From Micromonospora sp. LH3U1 (GTDB lineage Bacteria > Actinomycetota > Actinomycetes > Mycobacteriales > Micromonosporaceae), in contig NZ_CP116936.1 of assembly GCF_028475105.1 (NCBI RefSeq), positions 372,001-436,000 on the forward strand: a stretch of 64,000 bases of DNA, written 5' to 3'. Within the stretch, counting starts at the first letter, position 1. Each line of letters begins with the position of its first letter. Shown one piece after another: positions 10,963 through 18,726 of this stretch. The notes under the pieces were generated by a model that ran no database searches, was not told the DNA's origin, and saw only the letters and a program-made list of their open reading frames with translations. The translations under genes were made by a program, and so were the position numbers.

Positions 10963-11936
10963 TGTCCGCACTCTCCGACAATCTGGTGACCTTCGCGATC
11001 CTGGTGTACCTGATCGCGATGATCGGCCACGCCGTCGAGTACGCGCTGGGTAATGCGCGTACCCGGGTTGCCGTGGCGGCTCCGGTGCGCGAGCTGGTCG
11101 GTGCCGGCGGCGGTGTTGTTCCGACGCCACCGCCCGCGCCCGTTCCGTCGTCGGCTGCGGCCGACCGCTCGGCGCGGCGTGCCCGACTCGCGGGCCTGAT
11201 CGGGGTGGGCGCCACCGCGGTCGCCGCACTGCTCCACCTGGCGGCGCTGGTCACCCGTGGGCTCGCGGCCGACCGGATGCCCTGGGGCAACATGTACGAG
11301 TTCGTGCTCACGGTGACGTTCATCGGGGTCGCCGCCTGGCTGGTGGTGCTGTGGAAGCGACCGTCGCTGCGCAAGCTCGGGCTGTTTCTCACCCTGGTGA
11401 TGGTGCTGCTGGTCGCCACCGCCGAGCTGGTGCTGTACGTGCCGATCGTGCCGCTGGTGCCAGCTCTGAACTCGTACTGGTTCATCATCCACGTCTCGAC
11501 CATCGTCTTCGCATCCGGCATCTTCCTGCTCGGTGTGGTGCCGGCCGTGGGCTTCCTGATGCGCAACGGGTACGAGCAGGGCAAGCGGAGCTTCCCGTAC
11601 ACCCTGGCCAAGCGGCTGCCCGGCGCGGCCGGCCTGGAGCGGCTGACCTTCGCGCTGCACGCCTTCGCCTTCCCGATCTTCACCTTCGCGGTGATCGCCG
11701 GAGCCATCTGGGCCGAGGCGGCGTGGGGTCGGCCGTGGGGCTGGGACCCGAAGGAGACCTGGGCGTTCATCTCCTGGGTCGTGTACGCCGGCTACCTGCA
11801 CGCCCGCGCCACGCCCAGCGTCAAGCGCAACGTGGCCACCTGGATCGCGGTGCTCGGCTTCCTCACCATGCTGATGAACCTGTTCGGCGTGAACATCTTC
11901 TTCACCGGCCTGCACTCGTACGGCGGGCTGGACTGA
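10962..11936 (+). CDS. ccsB: CcsB/ResC heme-handling cytochrome c assembly protein
   Basis: 324 aa from the ATG at 10962, which overlaps the resB stop; a GTG three bases earlier would add one residue. It has about eight membrane helices and the tryptophan-rich heme-binding motif GWDPKETW (from Trp261), with conserved histidines in external loops as in the CcmC/CcmF/CcsA superfamily. A 40-residue Ala/Pro-rich insertion lies after the first helix. It completes the system II complex with ResB and ends the operon; a strong hairpin terminator follows 15 nt after the stop. Confidence 0.95.
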   Translation: MSALSDNLVTFAILVYLIAMIGHAVEYALGNARTRVAVAAPVRELVGAGGGVVPTPPPAPVPSSAAADRSARRARLAGLIGVGATAVAALLHLAALVTRGLAADRMPWGNMYEFVLTVTFIGVAAWLVVLWKRPSLRKLGLFLTLVMVLLVATAELVLYVPIVPLVPALNSYWFIIHVSTIVFASGIFLLGVVPAVGFLMRNGYEQGKRSFPYTLAKRLPGAAGLERLTFALHAFAFPIFTFAVIAGAIWAEAAWGRPWGWDPKETWAFISWVVYAGYLHARATPSVKRNVATWIAVLGFLTMLMNLFGVNIFFTGLHSYGGLD

Positions 11937-11951
11937 CCCTGGCAACGCGAT

Positions 11952-11987
11952 GCGGGCCGGTCACGGATTCGTCCGTGACCGGCCCGC
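11952..11987. terminator. Bidirectional hairpin terminator, 16-bp perfect stem
   Basis: Arms 11952-11967 and 11972-11987 pair perfectly around a TTCG tetraloop between the convergent ccsB and secreted-protein genes. There is no long U-tract, as is common for high-GC actinobacterial terminators. Confidence 0.85.
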
Positions 11988-12006
11988 GTCGTTCTGCCGG
12001 CCTCGG

Positions 12007-13371
12007 TCAGCTCACCGTGACCGGGGCGATGTCGTTGGCCGGGTTGTCATCCACCCGCGGGTAGCGGTTGGCTGGCTGGACCTCCCCCGCGGACCCGTCG
12101 AGGCTGTGAATCCGTAGATCGAAGGTCACCGTCTTGCTGGTCCCGGCGGGGAACACGCCTCCCGGGCCGTTGCAGCGCCAGGTCGTCGGGGCCGCTCCGC
12201 CGTCCTCCTCCTCGCCGCCGAGCGACGCGCAGCCCGGCGGGTTGGCCAGCACGGTCACCCCGGTGGGTGGGGTGAAGAGGAATGCGCCGACCGTGTCGCC
12301 GGAGTTCGTGCCATCCGGCACGCCCGGCCCCTCATTACGGATGCCCACGGTGGCCTGGACAGTGTCGCCGACGGCGCCGGTGACGGCCGCGCCCTGGGCG
12401 ACGATGTCGAAGGCGCCAGGGACCTCCCACAGGTAGGTTTGACCGCCAGCGCCGTTCACCTCGACCGGGATCACGCTGAGCGGCGTACCGACCGCCCGCA
12501 GTCGCAGGGCCTGGTCGGCGTCGCGGCTCTTGAGCTTCACCCCGCTCGGGAGCGGCCCGGCACTGGCCAGCGGCTCCACGACCTGGGTGATCCGCTTGCT
12601 GCCGAGCGTCGCCGGGCCGACCGTGGTGGCGAACCCGCCCCGCAGCTCGTGCCGTTGGCCGGGCGCGAAGGTGCCCCGCACGGTGCAGACGACCACGGTG
12701 GCGAGCACCTGGTCGGTGCCGTACCGGCAGTTGCGGTAGTTGGCCGGCACGAGGCCCACCGAGAAGCGCATGGTGAGCCGCAGGTCCACGGCCGGTTGGT
12801 CACCGGCGTTGACCATGGCCACCGGAACGGGGAGCGTGTCGCCCACCTCGACACCGGTCACGTACTCGTTGACCATGTCGAGCAGGTCGGGCCCGGACCG
12901 CACGCTGACGGTCGCCTGCTGGGTGTACGCCTCGGTCTGCTCGCCGAGCGCCGTGTAGTCGAGGGTGCCGGTCGCGCCGTCGACCGCGCCGGGCGCGGGC
13001 CGGAACACCACCGGCACGGTGCCGGTGAGCGAGCCGCCCTCGTCGATGGCCGTCGGTGGCATCGGGCAGGTCACCGCGGTGCCCTGGGTGACACAGAAGT
13101 CAGGGAAGCTGGCGGTGGCCACGCCCGCCAGGCCGGTCAGGTCGATGGTCACCCGGGGCTGGCTGGCTCCGGTGCTGGTCAGGGTCAGCGGCACCGTGCG
13201 GCCGAGAGCGCCGGGGCCGCCAACCGTGACGTCACCCAGCGAGCCGTTGACCCAGCCGGGGTCGTCCTCGGCCGCAGCCGGGCCAGCCGCCACACCGATT
13301 CCGGCGGTGCCCACGACCAGCGCGGTCAGGCCGCGCAAGAGCCTGCCACGCGCAACGTGCACAGATCTCAT
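12007..13371 (-). CDS. Secreted DUF11/CARDB-like beta-sandwich protein
   Basis: 454 aa from the ATG at 13371, preceded by AAGGAG at good spacing; an upstream in-frame start at 13467 is unlikely. A Sec signal peptide (LLRGLTALVVGTAGIGVAAGPAAA) is followed by repeated beta-rich segments with the pattern of DUF11/CARDB-type extracellular domains (VNAGDQPAVDLRLTM; RNEGPGVPDGTNSGDTV; DDNPANDIAPVTV). There is no LPxTG motif or membrane anchor at the C-terminus, so it is probably released. It resembles the N-terminal region of the anchored protein at 61413. Function unknown; a structural or adhesive surface role is possible. Confidence 0.75.
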   Translation of the reverse strand: MRSVHVARGRLLRGLTALVVGTAGIGVAAGPAAAEDDPGWVNGSLGDVTVGGPGALGRTVPLTLTSTGASQPRVTIDLTGLAGVATASFPDFCVTQGTAVTCPMPPTAIDEGGSLTGTVPVVFRPAPGAVDGATGTLDYTALGEQTEAYTQQATVSVRSGPDLLDMVNEYVTGVEVGDTLPVPVAMVNAGDQPAVDLRLTMRFSVGLVPANYRNCRYGTDQVLATVVVCTVRGTFAPGQRHELRGGFATTVGPATLGSKRITQVVEPLASAGPLPSGVKLKSRDADQALRLRAVGTPLSVIPVEVNGAGGQTYLWEVPGAFDIVAQGAAVTGAVGDTVQATVGIRNEGPGVPDGTNSGDTVGAFLFTPPTGVTVLANPPGCASLGGEEEDGGAAPTTWRCNGPGGVFPAGTSKTVTFDLRIHSLDGSAGEVQPANRYPRVDDNPANDIAPVTVS

Positions 13372-13447
13372 CGATCTCCTTGCTGAGGGGTGGGCCGATC
13401 GGAAGAAGCCGGGCCTGCAGCACCCGACCCGACCGGCATCCATGATC

Positions 13448-13723
13448 TTAGAGATCGCCTGTGACATCTTTCGATCGGTTCACCGAGTTGCGATCTCCGT
13501 CGAAACAGGACTCGTCCGGTGACTGTCGCGCCGGTCGCCAGACCCGTAACGTCTGCTCGACCTGGATCGTGACCTGGTAGGACACCTCCGGCAGGTCGGC
13601 CAGCTCGATCCGCTCGCCGCGCAACGCCAGTTGGGCGTGCAGCTCCCGGGCGACGGCGTCACGAAGCTCGACCAGCAGGGGCGACAATCCGTCCGGGTCG
13701 CCGACGACGTACGCATCCGTCAT
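13448..13723 (-). CDS. Small hypothetical protein, 91 aa
   Basis: Predicted from ATG at 13723 with a weak GGGTGG ribosome-binding site. The first 60 residues are regular (LLVELRDAVARELHAQLALRG, then YQVTIQVEQTLRVW), suggesting a small helix-strand fold; the tail is polar and disordered. No family is recognised with confidence. It lies upstream of, and in the same direction as, the secreted-protein gene, 76 nt away, and may be co-transcribed with it. Confidence 0.5.
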   Translation of the reverse strand: MTDAYVVGDPDGLSPLLVELRDAVARELHAQLALRGERIELADLPEVSYQVTIQVEQTLRVWRPARQSPDESCFDGDRNSVNRSKDVTGDL

Positions 13724-13912
13724 GGATCCACCCTGCTCCCGCGGCCCGCTGTTCCACCACCCACGGTGAGATGTGCCCGCCGGGCTTGACCTGGTTCCGG
13801 TCGGCGATGTTGTGGCCGCCGGACCAGCCGGTAGGGCCGAGCCGTAGCTCGCGTTACCCCGATATGCCTGTCATGGGATGACACGCTGTCAGGTGCTCGC
13901 TACCGTGCGCAG

Positions 13913-13960
13913 ATGGGGTCGGATGACCCGACGATCGCGGCGGAAGGTGGGGCGCAGTGA
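13913..13960 (+). CDS. Possible 15-codon leader ORF coupled to the XRE gene
   Basis: An ATG at 13913 opens a 15-codon frame (MGSDDPTIAAEGGAQ) whose TGA overlaps the GTG start of the XRE regulator in a GTGA arrangement. Such overlaps usually mean translational coupling, so this could be a leader peptide or simply chance. No ribosome-binding site is evident before it. Confidence 0.3.
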   Translation: MGSDDPTIAAEGGAQ

Positions 13961-14763
13961 CCACAGTGGTGTCGCCGGCGGCGCTGATCCGGGAGCAGCT
14001 CCGGCGGTCCCGGCTCGCGGCCGGGCTGACTCAGGAGGAGTACGGCAAACGGGCGCACTACTCGCCGTCGATGGTGTCGGCCGTCGAGCTGGGGCACACG
14101 GCGCCCAATGAGGCGTACCTGACCCGGGCCGACGAGGTGCTCGACACCGGCGGCCTGCTGGTCTCGCTGCGCGAGCTGGGCCGGCGCGACGGCGAGCCGG
14201 TCTGGTTCCGCCCCTGGCTGGAGGTCGAACGGGTCGCCACCCAGCTGCGCTGCTTCGGCGCGACGATGATTCCCGGGCTGTTGCAGACCGCCGACTACGC
14301 CCGGGCGGTGTTCCGGCTCGACCTGGGGCTCACCGCCGACCGGGTCGAGGAGTTGGTGGCGGCCCGGCTGGAGCGGCAGACGATCCTCGACCGAGAGCAT
14401 CCGCCGCAGCTCACCGCCGTGATCGACGAGGCCGCGTTGCAGCGCTTCGCGGAGGGCTGTGCCGGGGTGCTGGCCGGTCAGCTGCGGCACCTGGTGGTGT
14501 GCGCCCGCCGCCCGTACATCCGCGTGCACGTGCTGCCGCAGGGCGTGGGCCTGCACGCCGGCCTCTTCGGGCCGTTCATCCTCGGCCGCACCGCCGACGG
14601 CAGCTGGCTCGGCTTCCTCGACAACCAGACCGGCGGCACCGCCGTGGACGACATCTTCGAGGTGGCGACCCTGCTCGGAAGGTGGGAGAGTCTGCGCAGT
14701 GACGCGCTGCCCCGGCAGCAGTCGATCGACCTGCTCGAGGAGATCGTGAAGCCATGGATCTGA
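13957..14763 (+). CDS. XRE-family regulator with DUF5753 domain
   Basis: 268 aa. An N-terminal helix-turn-helix (LRRSRLAAGLTQEEYGKRAHYSPSMVSAVE, split over two helices) is followed by the DUF5753 C-terminal domain (WFRPWLEVERVATQLRCF; PGLLQTADYARAV; FGPFILG). Such proteins, paired with a small DUF397 protein, are multiplied in mycelial actinobacteria and affect development or secondary metabolism. The 3' end overlaps the DUF397 gene by 10 nt, the expected coupling. Confidence 0.93.
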   Translation: MTTVVSPAALIREQLRRSRLAAGLTQEEYGKRAHYSPSMVSAVELGHTAPNEAYLTRADEVLDTGGLLVSLRELGRRDGEPVWFRPWLEVERVATQLRCFGATMIPGLLQTADYARAVFRLDLGLTADRVEELVAARLERQTILDREHPPQLTAVIDEAALQRFAEGCAGVLAGQLRHLVVCARRPYIRVHVLPQGVGLHAGLFGPFILGRTADGSWLGFLDNQTGGTAVDDIFEVATLLGRWESLRSDALPRQQSIDLLEEIVKPWI

Positions 14764-14942
14764 CCGGAGCCCGCTGGCACAAGTCCACCCGGAGCGGCAA
14801 CGACGCTGGCGCGTGCGTCGAGGTCGCCGACAACCTGCCCGGCCGGGTGCACGTTCGCGATTCCAAGGACCGCGACGGCGGCCTGCTGACCTTCACCCCG
14901 GCCGCATGGCGGGCCTTCGTCGAGCTGACCCGCACCCGCTGA
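14754..14942 (+). CDS. DUF397 protein, partner of the XRE regulator
   Basis: 62 aa, full family length. It has the hallmark WHKSTRSGN near the N-terminus, the CVEVA segment, VRDSKD and the terminal FTPAAWRAFV. Members act with DUF5753 regulators, apparently as antagonists in BldB/AbaA-like or toxin-antitoxin-like pairs; here the role is inferred from the 10-nt overlap with the regulator gene. Confidence 0.93.
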   Translation: MDLTGARWHKSTRSGNDAGACVEVADNLPGRVHVRDSKDRDGGLLTFTPAAWRAFVELTRTR

Positions 14943-14975
14943 CCGTCCACCGCATCAGTCGGCCGGCAGTCGCGA

Positions 14976-15452
14976 TCAGCCGCCGAACCAGCCGGGCACG
15001 TCGAGCCGGAACCAGTTGGCCGAGGCCACCGTGCCGAGGTCGTCCTCCATCGCGGTGACCCGTTCGTGGCCGAGCGTGTCGGCCCACTGTGCCCGCAGCC
15101 GGTCGAAGATCTCGGCCGAGCGGTGTAGCCCGTCGGCACCGCGCGGGGTCACCCGGACCAGCCGCCGTCGGGCGTCGGAGGGGTCGTCGACCCGCTCCAG
15201 GTAGCCGACGGCCACCAATCGGTCGACGGTCTTGCCGGCGGCCTGCTTGGAGATGCCCAGCCGCTGACCCAGCTCGGTGGCGGTGGTGCCGTCCGCGCCG
15301 ACGGCCTGGAGCACGAATCCGTGCAGCGGTCGCAGCTCCGGATGACCCTCCCGGGCCAGCTCGGCGTGCAGGTCGTCGATCAGCGTTCGGAAGCCGGCCA
15401 ACAGCAGCAGCGGTAGCGCGAAGCCGGGGCGCGCGGGATCAGCGGTTGCCAT
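14976..15452 (-). CDS. MarR-family transcriptional regulator
   Basis: 158 aa from the ATG at 15452; a TTG three codons upstream is less likely. Winged helix: TATELGQRLGISKQAAGKTVDRLVA, then a basic wing (RVDDPSDARRRLVRVTP). The N- and C-terminal helices provide dimerisation. It is divergent from an AhpD-like gene, and two related repeats in the 82-bp gap look like its operator. It probably represses itself and that gene, perhaps relieved by an electrophile or oxidant. Confidence 0.9.
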   Translation of the reverse strand: MATADPARPGFALPLLLLAGFRTLIDDLHAELAREGHPELRPLHGFVLQAVGADGTTATELGQRLGISKQAAGKTVDRLVAVGYLERVDDPSDARRRLVRVTPRGADGLHRSAEIFDRLRAQWADTLGHERVTAMEDDLGTVASANWFRLDVPGWFGG

Positions 15453-15456
15453 GTTC

Positions 15457-15492
15457 GACAACCACGTTTACTATTTCGTCAACCACGTTGAC
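15457..15492. promoter_or_regulatory. Two-site MarR operator in the divergent promoter
   Basis: GTCAAC-CAC-GTTGAC at 15478-15492 is a perfect inverted repeat. A degenerate copy (GACAAC-CAC-GTTTAC, 15457-15471) lies exactly 21 bp upstream, two helical turns, so two dimers could bind the same face. It sits between the MarR gene and the AhpD-like gene. Binding is inferred. Confidence 0.65.
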
Positions 15493-15534
15493 TATCTTAC
15501 GTCCCCCGATCCACGTTCTGGAAAGTAGGTAGCC

Positions 15535-16089
15535 ATGCCCGTCTTCACCGCTCACACCGCCGAAACCGCGCCCGCCACTGCCCGACGAGCCATCGACGGC
15601 GTACGCGGCCGGTTCGGCTGGCTGCCCACCCCGGTCGCGCTGATGGCCGATTCGCCGCAGTTGCTCACCGGCTTCCTCACCGCCAGCACGGGCTTCGAGC
15701 AGACCGACCTCGCCCCGCTGGAGCGGGAGGTGGTCATCCTGACGGTCTCCACCACCAACGAGTGCCACGTCTGCGTCGCCCTGCACACCGGCAAGCTCAC
15801 CCAACTCGGAGCGACCGCCGAGCTGATCACCGCGCTGCGTGCCGGCTCGGCGCTCCCCGATCCGCGACTGGAAGCGCTGCGCCGGTTCACCCTGGCCGTG
15901 CTCGACCACCGAGGCGCAGTGCCCGACGACGAGTTGGACGACTTCCTGACCGCCGGCTACCAGTCCCGGCACGCGCTGGACGTGGTGCTCGGCGTCGGCG
16001 CGTACACCATGTCCACCTTCGCCAACCGACTCACCCAGGCACCACTCGACCCGCCGCTGGCCGCCCACGCCTGGACGCCCGCGGCCTGA
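15535..16089 (+). CDS. Carboxymuconolactone decarboxylase/AhpD-like protein
   Basis: 184 aa. The CMD-fold signature is clear: EREVVILTVSTTNECHVCVALHT with Cys77, Cys80 and His84 forming the CxxC...H redox site of alkylhydroperoxidase D-like proteins. These proteins reduce peroxides or act as redox partners. Divergent from a MarR regulator, with a matching operator between them, so expression is probably induced by oxidative or electrophilic stress. Confidence 0.9.
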   Translation: MPVFTAHTAETAPATARRAIDGVRGRFGWLPTPVALMADSPQLLTGFLTASTGFEQTDLAPLEREVVILTVSTTNECHVCVALHTGKLTQLGATAELITALRAGSALPDPRLEALRRFTLAVLDHRGAVPDDELDDFLTAGYQSRHALDVVLGVGAYTMSTFANRLTQAPLDPPLAAHAWTPAA

Positions 16090-16113
16090 CCGGGGACGCG
16101 TGCCGGCCGCTGC

Positions 16114-16989
16114 TCAGGACGCCCCGAGGAAGTCGCGCAGCAGGGCGAGCATCTCGTCCGGGCGCTCCTCGTACAACCAGTGCCCGCAGTCCTCGATCAC
16201 CTCGCCGCGGACGGTGTCGGCGTACCGGCGAACCTGCTCTGCGACCTGCCCACCGAGGCTGGCCGCCGCGCCGACGGCCAGCACCGGCATCGTCAGCTTC
16301 GTGTCCCGGTACGCCACGTTGTCGGCGATGTCCTGCTCGAACGCCCGGAAGTAGGCGAAGCTGGCCCGCAGATGCGCCGGGTCACGCAGATGGTTTGCGA
16401 ACTCCTCGATGTCGGGCGCGGCGATGCTGCCCTTGTGCACCATCAGGGCATCGGTGAACCGGTCCACCCAGAGCGACTCCCGCCCGTTGACCAGTTCCTC
16501 CGGAAGCCCGTTGCCGATGGAGAAGTAGCCGAAGTTCCACACCCCGGGCCCGGCCGAGGTGAGCGCGGGGAACGTGTAGATGCTCTCGTCGGGGATCGGC
16601 GCTTCGCTGAGCACCAGCCGACTCACCCGCTGCGGATGGGCGGCGGCGTACGCGTACGCCACCATCGTCCCCAGGTCGTGCCCGACCAGCCGAAGGTCAC
16701 CGTCCAGGCCGAGCTGGTCGAGTAGTCCGTGCAGGTCGGCGGCGACCGTCTTCTTGTCGTACCCGCCGTCCGGGGCGTCGCTTCCCCCGAAGCCGCGCAG
16801 GTCGGGCGCGACCACGTCGAAGGAGCGCCCCAACTCGGGCAGCAGGTGCCGCCACATGTACCAACACTGCGGATACCCGTGTAGCAGCACCAGGGGCGGG
16901 CCGGCGCCACCACGGACGTAGTTCATGGTGATCTGGCCGACCCGTGCCCGTTGCTCGGTGAACCCCGCCGGGACCCGCTCCCCGCCCAT
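16114..16989 (-). CDS. Alpha/beta hydrolase, epoxide hydrolase-like
   Basis: 291 aa. Oxyanion-hole motif HGYPQ (37-41), DLRGFGGSD, nucleophile elbow GHDLG with Asp105, and a C-terminal catalytic His in DCGHWLYEERPDE. An aspartate nucleophile indicates the epoxide hydrolase/haloalkane dehalogenase branch rather than a serine esterase. A strong GGAGG precedes the ATG at 16989. Cytoplasmic, no signal peptide. Substrate unknown; it is not obviously linked to its neighbours. Confidence 0.9.
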   Translation of the reverse strand: MGGERVPAGFTEQRARVGQITMNYVRGGAGPPLVLLHGYPQCWYMWRHLLPELGRSFDVVAPDLRGFGGSDAPDGGYDKKTVAADLHGLLDQLGLDGDLRLVGHDLGTMVAYAYAAAHPQRVSRLVLSEAPIPDESIYTFPALTSAGPGVWNFGYFSIGNGLPEELVNGRESLWVDRFTDALMVHKGSIAAPDIEEFANHLRDPAHLRASFAYFRAFEQDIADNVAYRDTKLTMPVLAVGAAASLGGQVAEQVRRYADTVRGEVIEDCGHWLYEERPDEMLALLRDFLGAS

Positions 16990-16997
16990 CGCCGCCT

Positions 16998-17046
16998 CCG
17001 TCCTGCCGTGTGCCCGCGCGTGCCCGTCCTGCCGTGTGCCCGCGCG
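16998..17046. repeat. Tandem 23-bp direct repeat in a divergent promoter region
   Basis: The same 23-bp sequence (starting CCGTCCTGCCGTG) occurs at 16998-17020 and 17024-17046, just upstream of the hydrolase start. Regulatory meaning unknown; it may be a slippage duplication. Confidence 0.6.
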
Positions 17047-17121
17047 CGCCGTCTGCCCACCGCCTGGCCGCCTACCCGCTCAACCGCCCGCCATGCCCGC
17101 GAGATGCGGGCCCTGCCCGTT

Positions 17122-17196
17122 GATCCACTCGGCTTCCATGAAGTCGCGGTGTCCCAGGCCGCAGGACACCGCAGTTTCGTGAAACCCGAGTGGATC
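17122..17196. repeat. 75-nt intergenic palindrome, type B copy 1
   Basis: The left end GATCCACTCGG and right end CCGAGTGGATC are perfect inverses, and the rest of the arms pair with mismatches. The same ends occur at 63115-63189. It lies between two divergent genes, so it cannot be a terminator for either. The right end is followed by TAGGGCA, the sequence that follows GATC in the type A element, which ties both types together. Confidence 0.85.
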
Positions 17197-17265
17197 TAGG
17201 GCAATCGCGAGCGTCACAGCACCCGGCTTGGGTCGCGCGGCACCCGGTGCGGGAGACTGGCGGGT

Positions 17266-18726
17266 ATGGCGGCTCGTGGCTTCCCGTACACCGATCTCAA
17301 GGACTTCCTCGCGGCGCTGGAGCGCGCGGGGGAGTTGCGCCGGGTCGACGTCCCGGTCGACCCCACCCTGGAGATCAGCGAGGTGGTCACCCGCACGGTG
17401 CGGGCCGGCGGCCCGGCGCTGCTCTTCGAGCGCCCGACCCGGGGCGAGATGCCGGTGGCGATCAACCTGTTCGGCACCGAGAAGCGCATGGCGATGGCCC
17501 TCGGGGTGGAGAATCTCGACGAGATCGGCGCGCGCATCGGCGAGCTGCTCAAGCCGGAGCTGCCGCAGGGCTTCTCGGGCATGATGGGCGGGCTCGGCAA
17601 GGTCATGCAGCTCAAGTCGATGCCGCCGAAGAAGGTCAAGACGGCCCCCTGCCAGCAGGTGGTCTACCGCGGCGACGACGTCGACCTCAACCGGTTGCCG
17701 GGGCTGCAGATCTGGCCGGGTGACGGCGGGATCTTCCACAACTTCGGGCTGACCCACACCAAGCACCCGGAGACCGGTAAGCGCAACCTTGGGCTCTACC
17801 GGCTCCAGCAGCACTCGCGCAACACCATCGGCATGCACTGGCAGATCCACAAGAACTCCACGGCGCACCACGCGGTCGCTGAGCGGCTCGGGCAGCGCCT
17901 GCCGGTGGCAATCGCCATCGGTGCCGACCCCGCCGTCGCCTACTCGGCCAGCGCGCCACTGCCGGCCGACATCGACGAATACCTGTTCGCCGGTTTCTTG
18001 AGCGGTGAGCGCGTCGAGATGGTCGACTGCCTGACCGTGCCGCTGCAGGTGCCGGCGCACGCACAGATCGTCCTCGAGGGTTACATCGAGCCGGGCGAGC
18101 GGCTGCCGGAGGGCCCGTTCGGCGACCACACCGGCTTCTACACCCCGGTGGAGCCGTTCCCGGTGATGCACATCGAGTGCATGACCATGCAGCGCGACCC
18201 GGTCTACCACTCGATCGTCACGTCGCAGCCGCCCCAGGAGGACCACGGTCTCGGCAAGGCCACCGAGCGGATCTTCGCGCCGCTGCTGCGCTTCCTGATC
18301 CCGGACATCGTCGACTACGACCTGCCCGCCGCCGGGGTGTTCCACAACTGCGCGATCGTGTCGATCCGCAAGCGGTACCCGAAGCACGCCCAGAAGGTCA
18401 TGAACGCGATCTGGGGCGCGCACATGATGTCGCTGACCAAGCTGATCGTGATCGTCGACGAGGACTGCGACGTGCACGACTACAACGAGGTCGCCTTCCG
18501 CGCCTTCGGCAACGTCGACTACGGCCGCGACCTGCTGCTCACCGAAGGGCCCGTCGACCACCTCGACCACGCTTCGTACCAGCAGTTCTGGGGCGGCAAG
18601 GCCGGCGTCGACGCGACCCGCAAGCTGCCCACCGAGGGCTACACCCGCGGTTGGCCGGAGGAGATGCGCATGAGCCCGGAAGTCACCGCCCTGGTCGACA
18701 AGCGCTGGAAGGAATACGGGCTCTGA
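17266..18726 (+). CDS. UbiD-family decarboxylase, menaquinone (futalosine) pathway
   Basis: 486 aa, typical UbiD length. Seen: the N-terminal DLKDFLAALERAGELRRV; the prenyl-FMN/metal region including NIGMHWQIHKNS and GLYRLQQ; and the catalytic-loop segment EGPFGDHTGFY (Glu-x-Pro-x-Gly). The enzyme needs prenylated FMN made by UbiX, encoded 3.5 kb downstream. The next gene, overlapping by one nucleotide, is the MqnP-type prenyltransferase. In the futalosine pathway this pair and UbiX perform the late decarboxylation and prenylation of the naphthoate. The menaquinone role is inferred from this context; UbiDs also serve other aromatics. Confidence 0.9.
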   Translation: MAARGFPYTDLKDFLAALERAGELRRVDVPVDPTLEISEVVTRTVRAGGPALLFERPTRGEMPVAINLFGTEKRMAMALGVENLDEIGARIGELLKPELPQGFSGMMGGLGKVMQLKSMPPKKVKTAPCQQVVYRGDDVDLNRLPGLQIWPGDGGIFHNFGLTHTKHPETGKRNLGLYRLQQHSRNTIGMHWQIHKNSTAHHAVAERLGQRLPVAIAIGADPAVAYSASAPLPADIDEYLFAGFLSGERVEMVDCLTVPLQVPAHAQIVLEGYIEPGERLPEGPFGDHTGFYTPVEPFPVMHIECMTMQRDPVYHSIVTSQPPQEDHGLGKATERIFAPLLRFLIPDIVDYDLPAAGVFHNCAIVSIRKRYPKHAQKVMNAIWGAHMMSLTKLIVIVDEDCDVHDYNEVAFRAFGNVDYGRDLLLTEGPVDHLDHASYQQFWGGKAGVDATRKLPTEGYTRGWPEEMRMSPEVTALVDKRWKEYGL

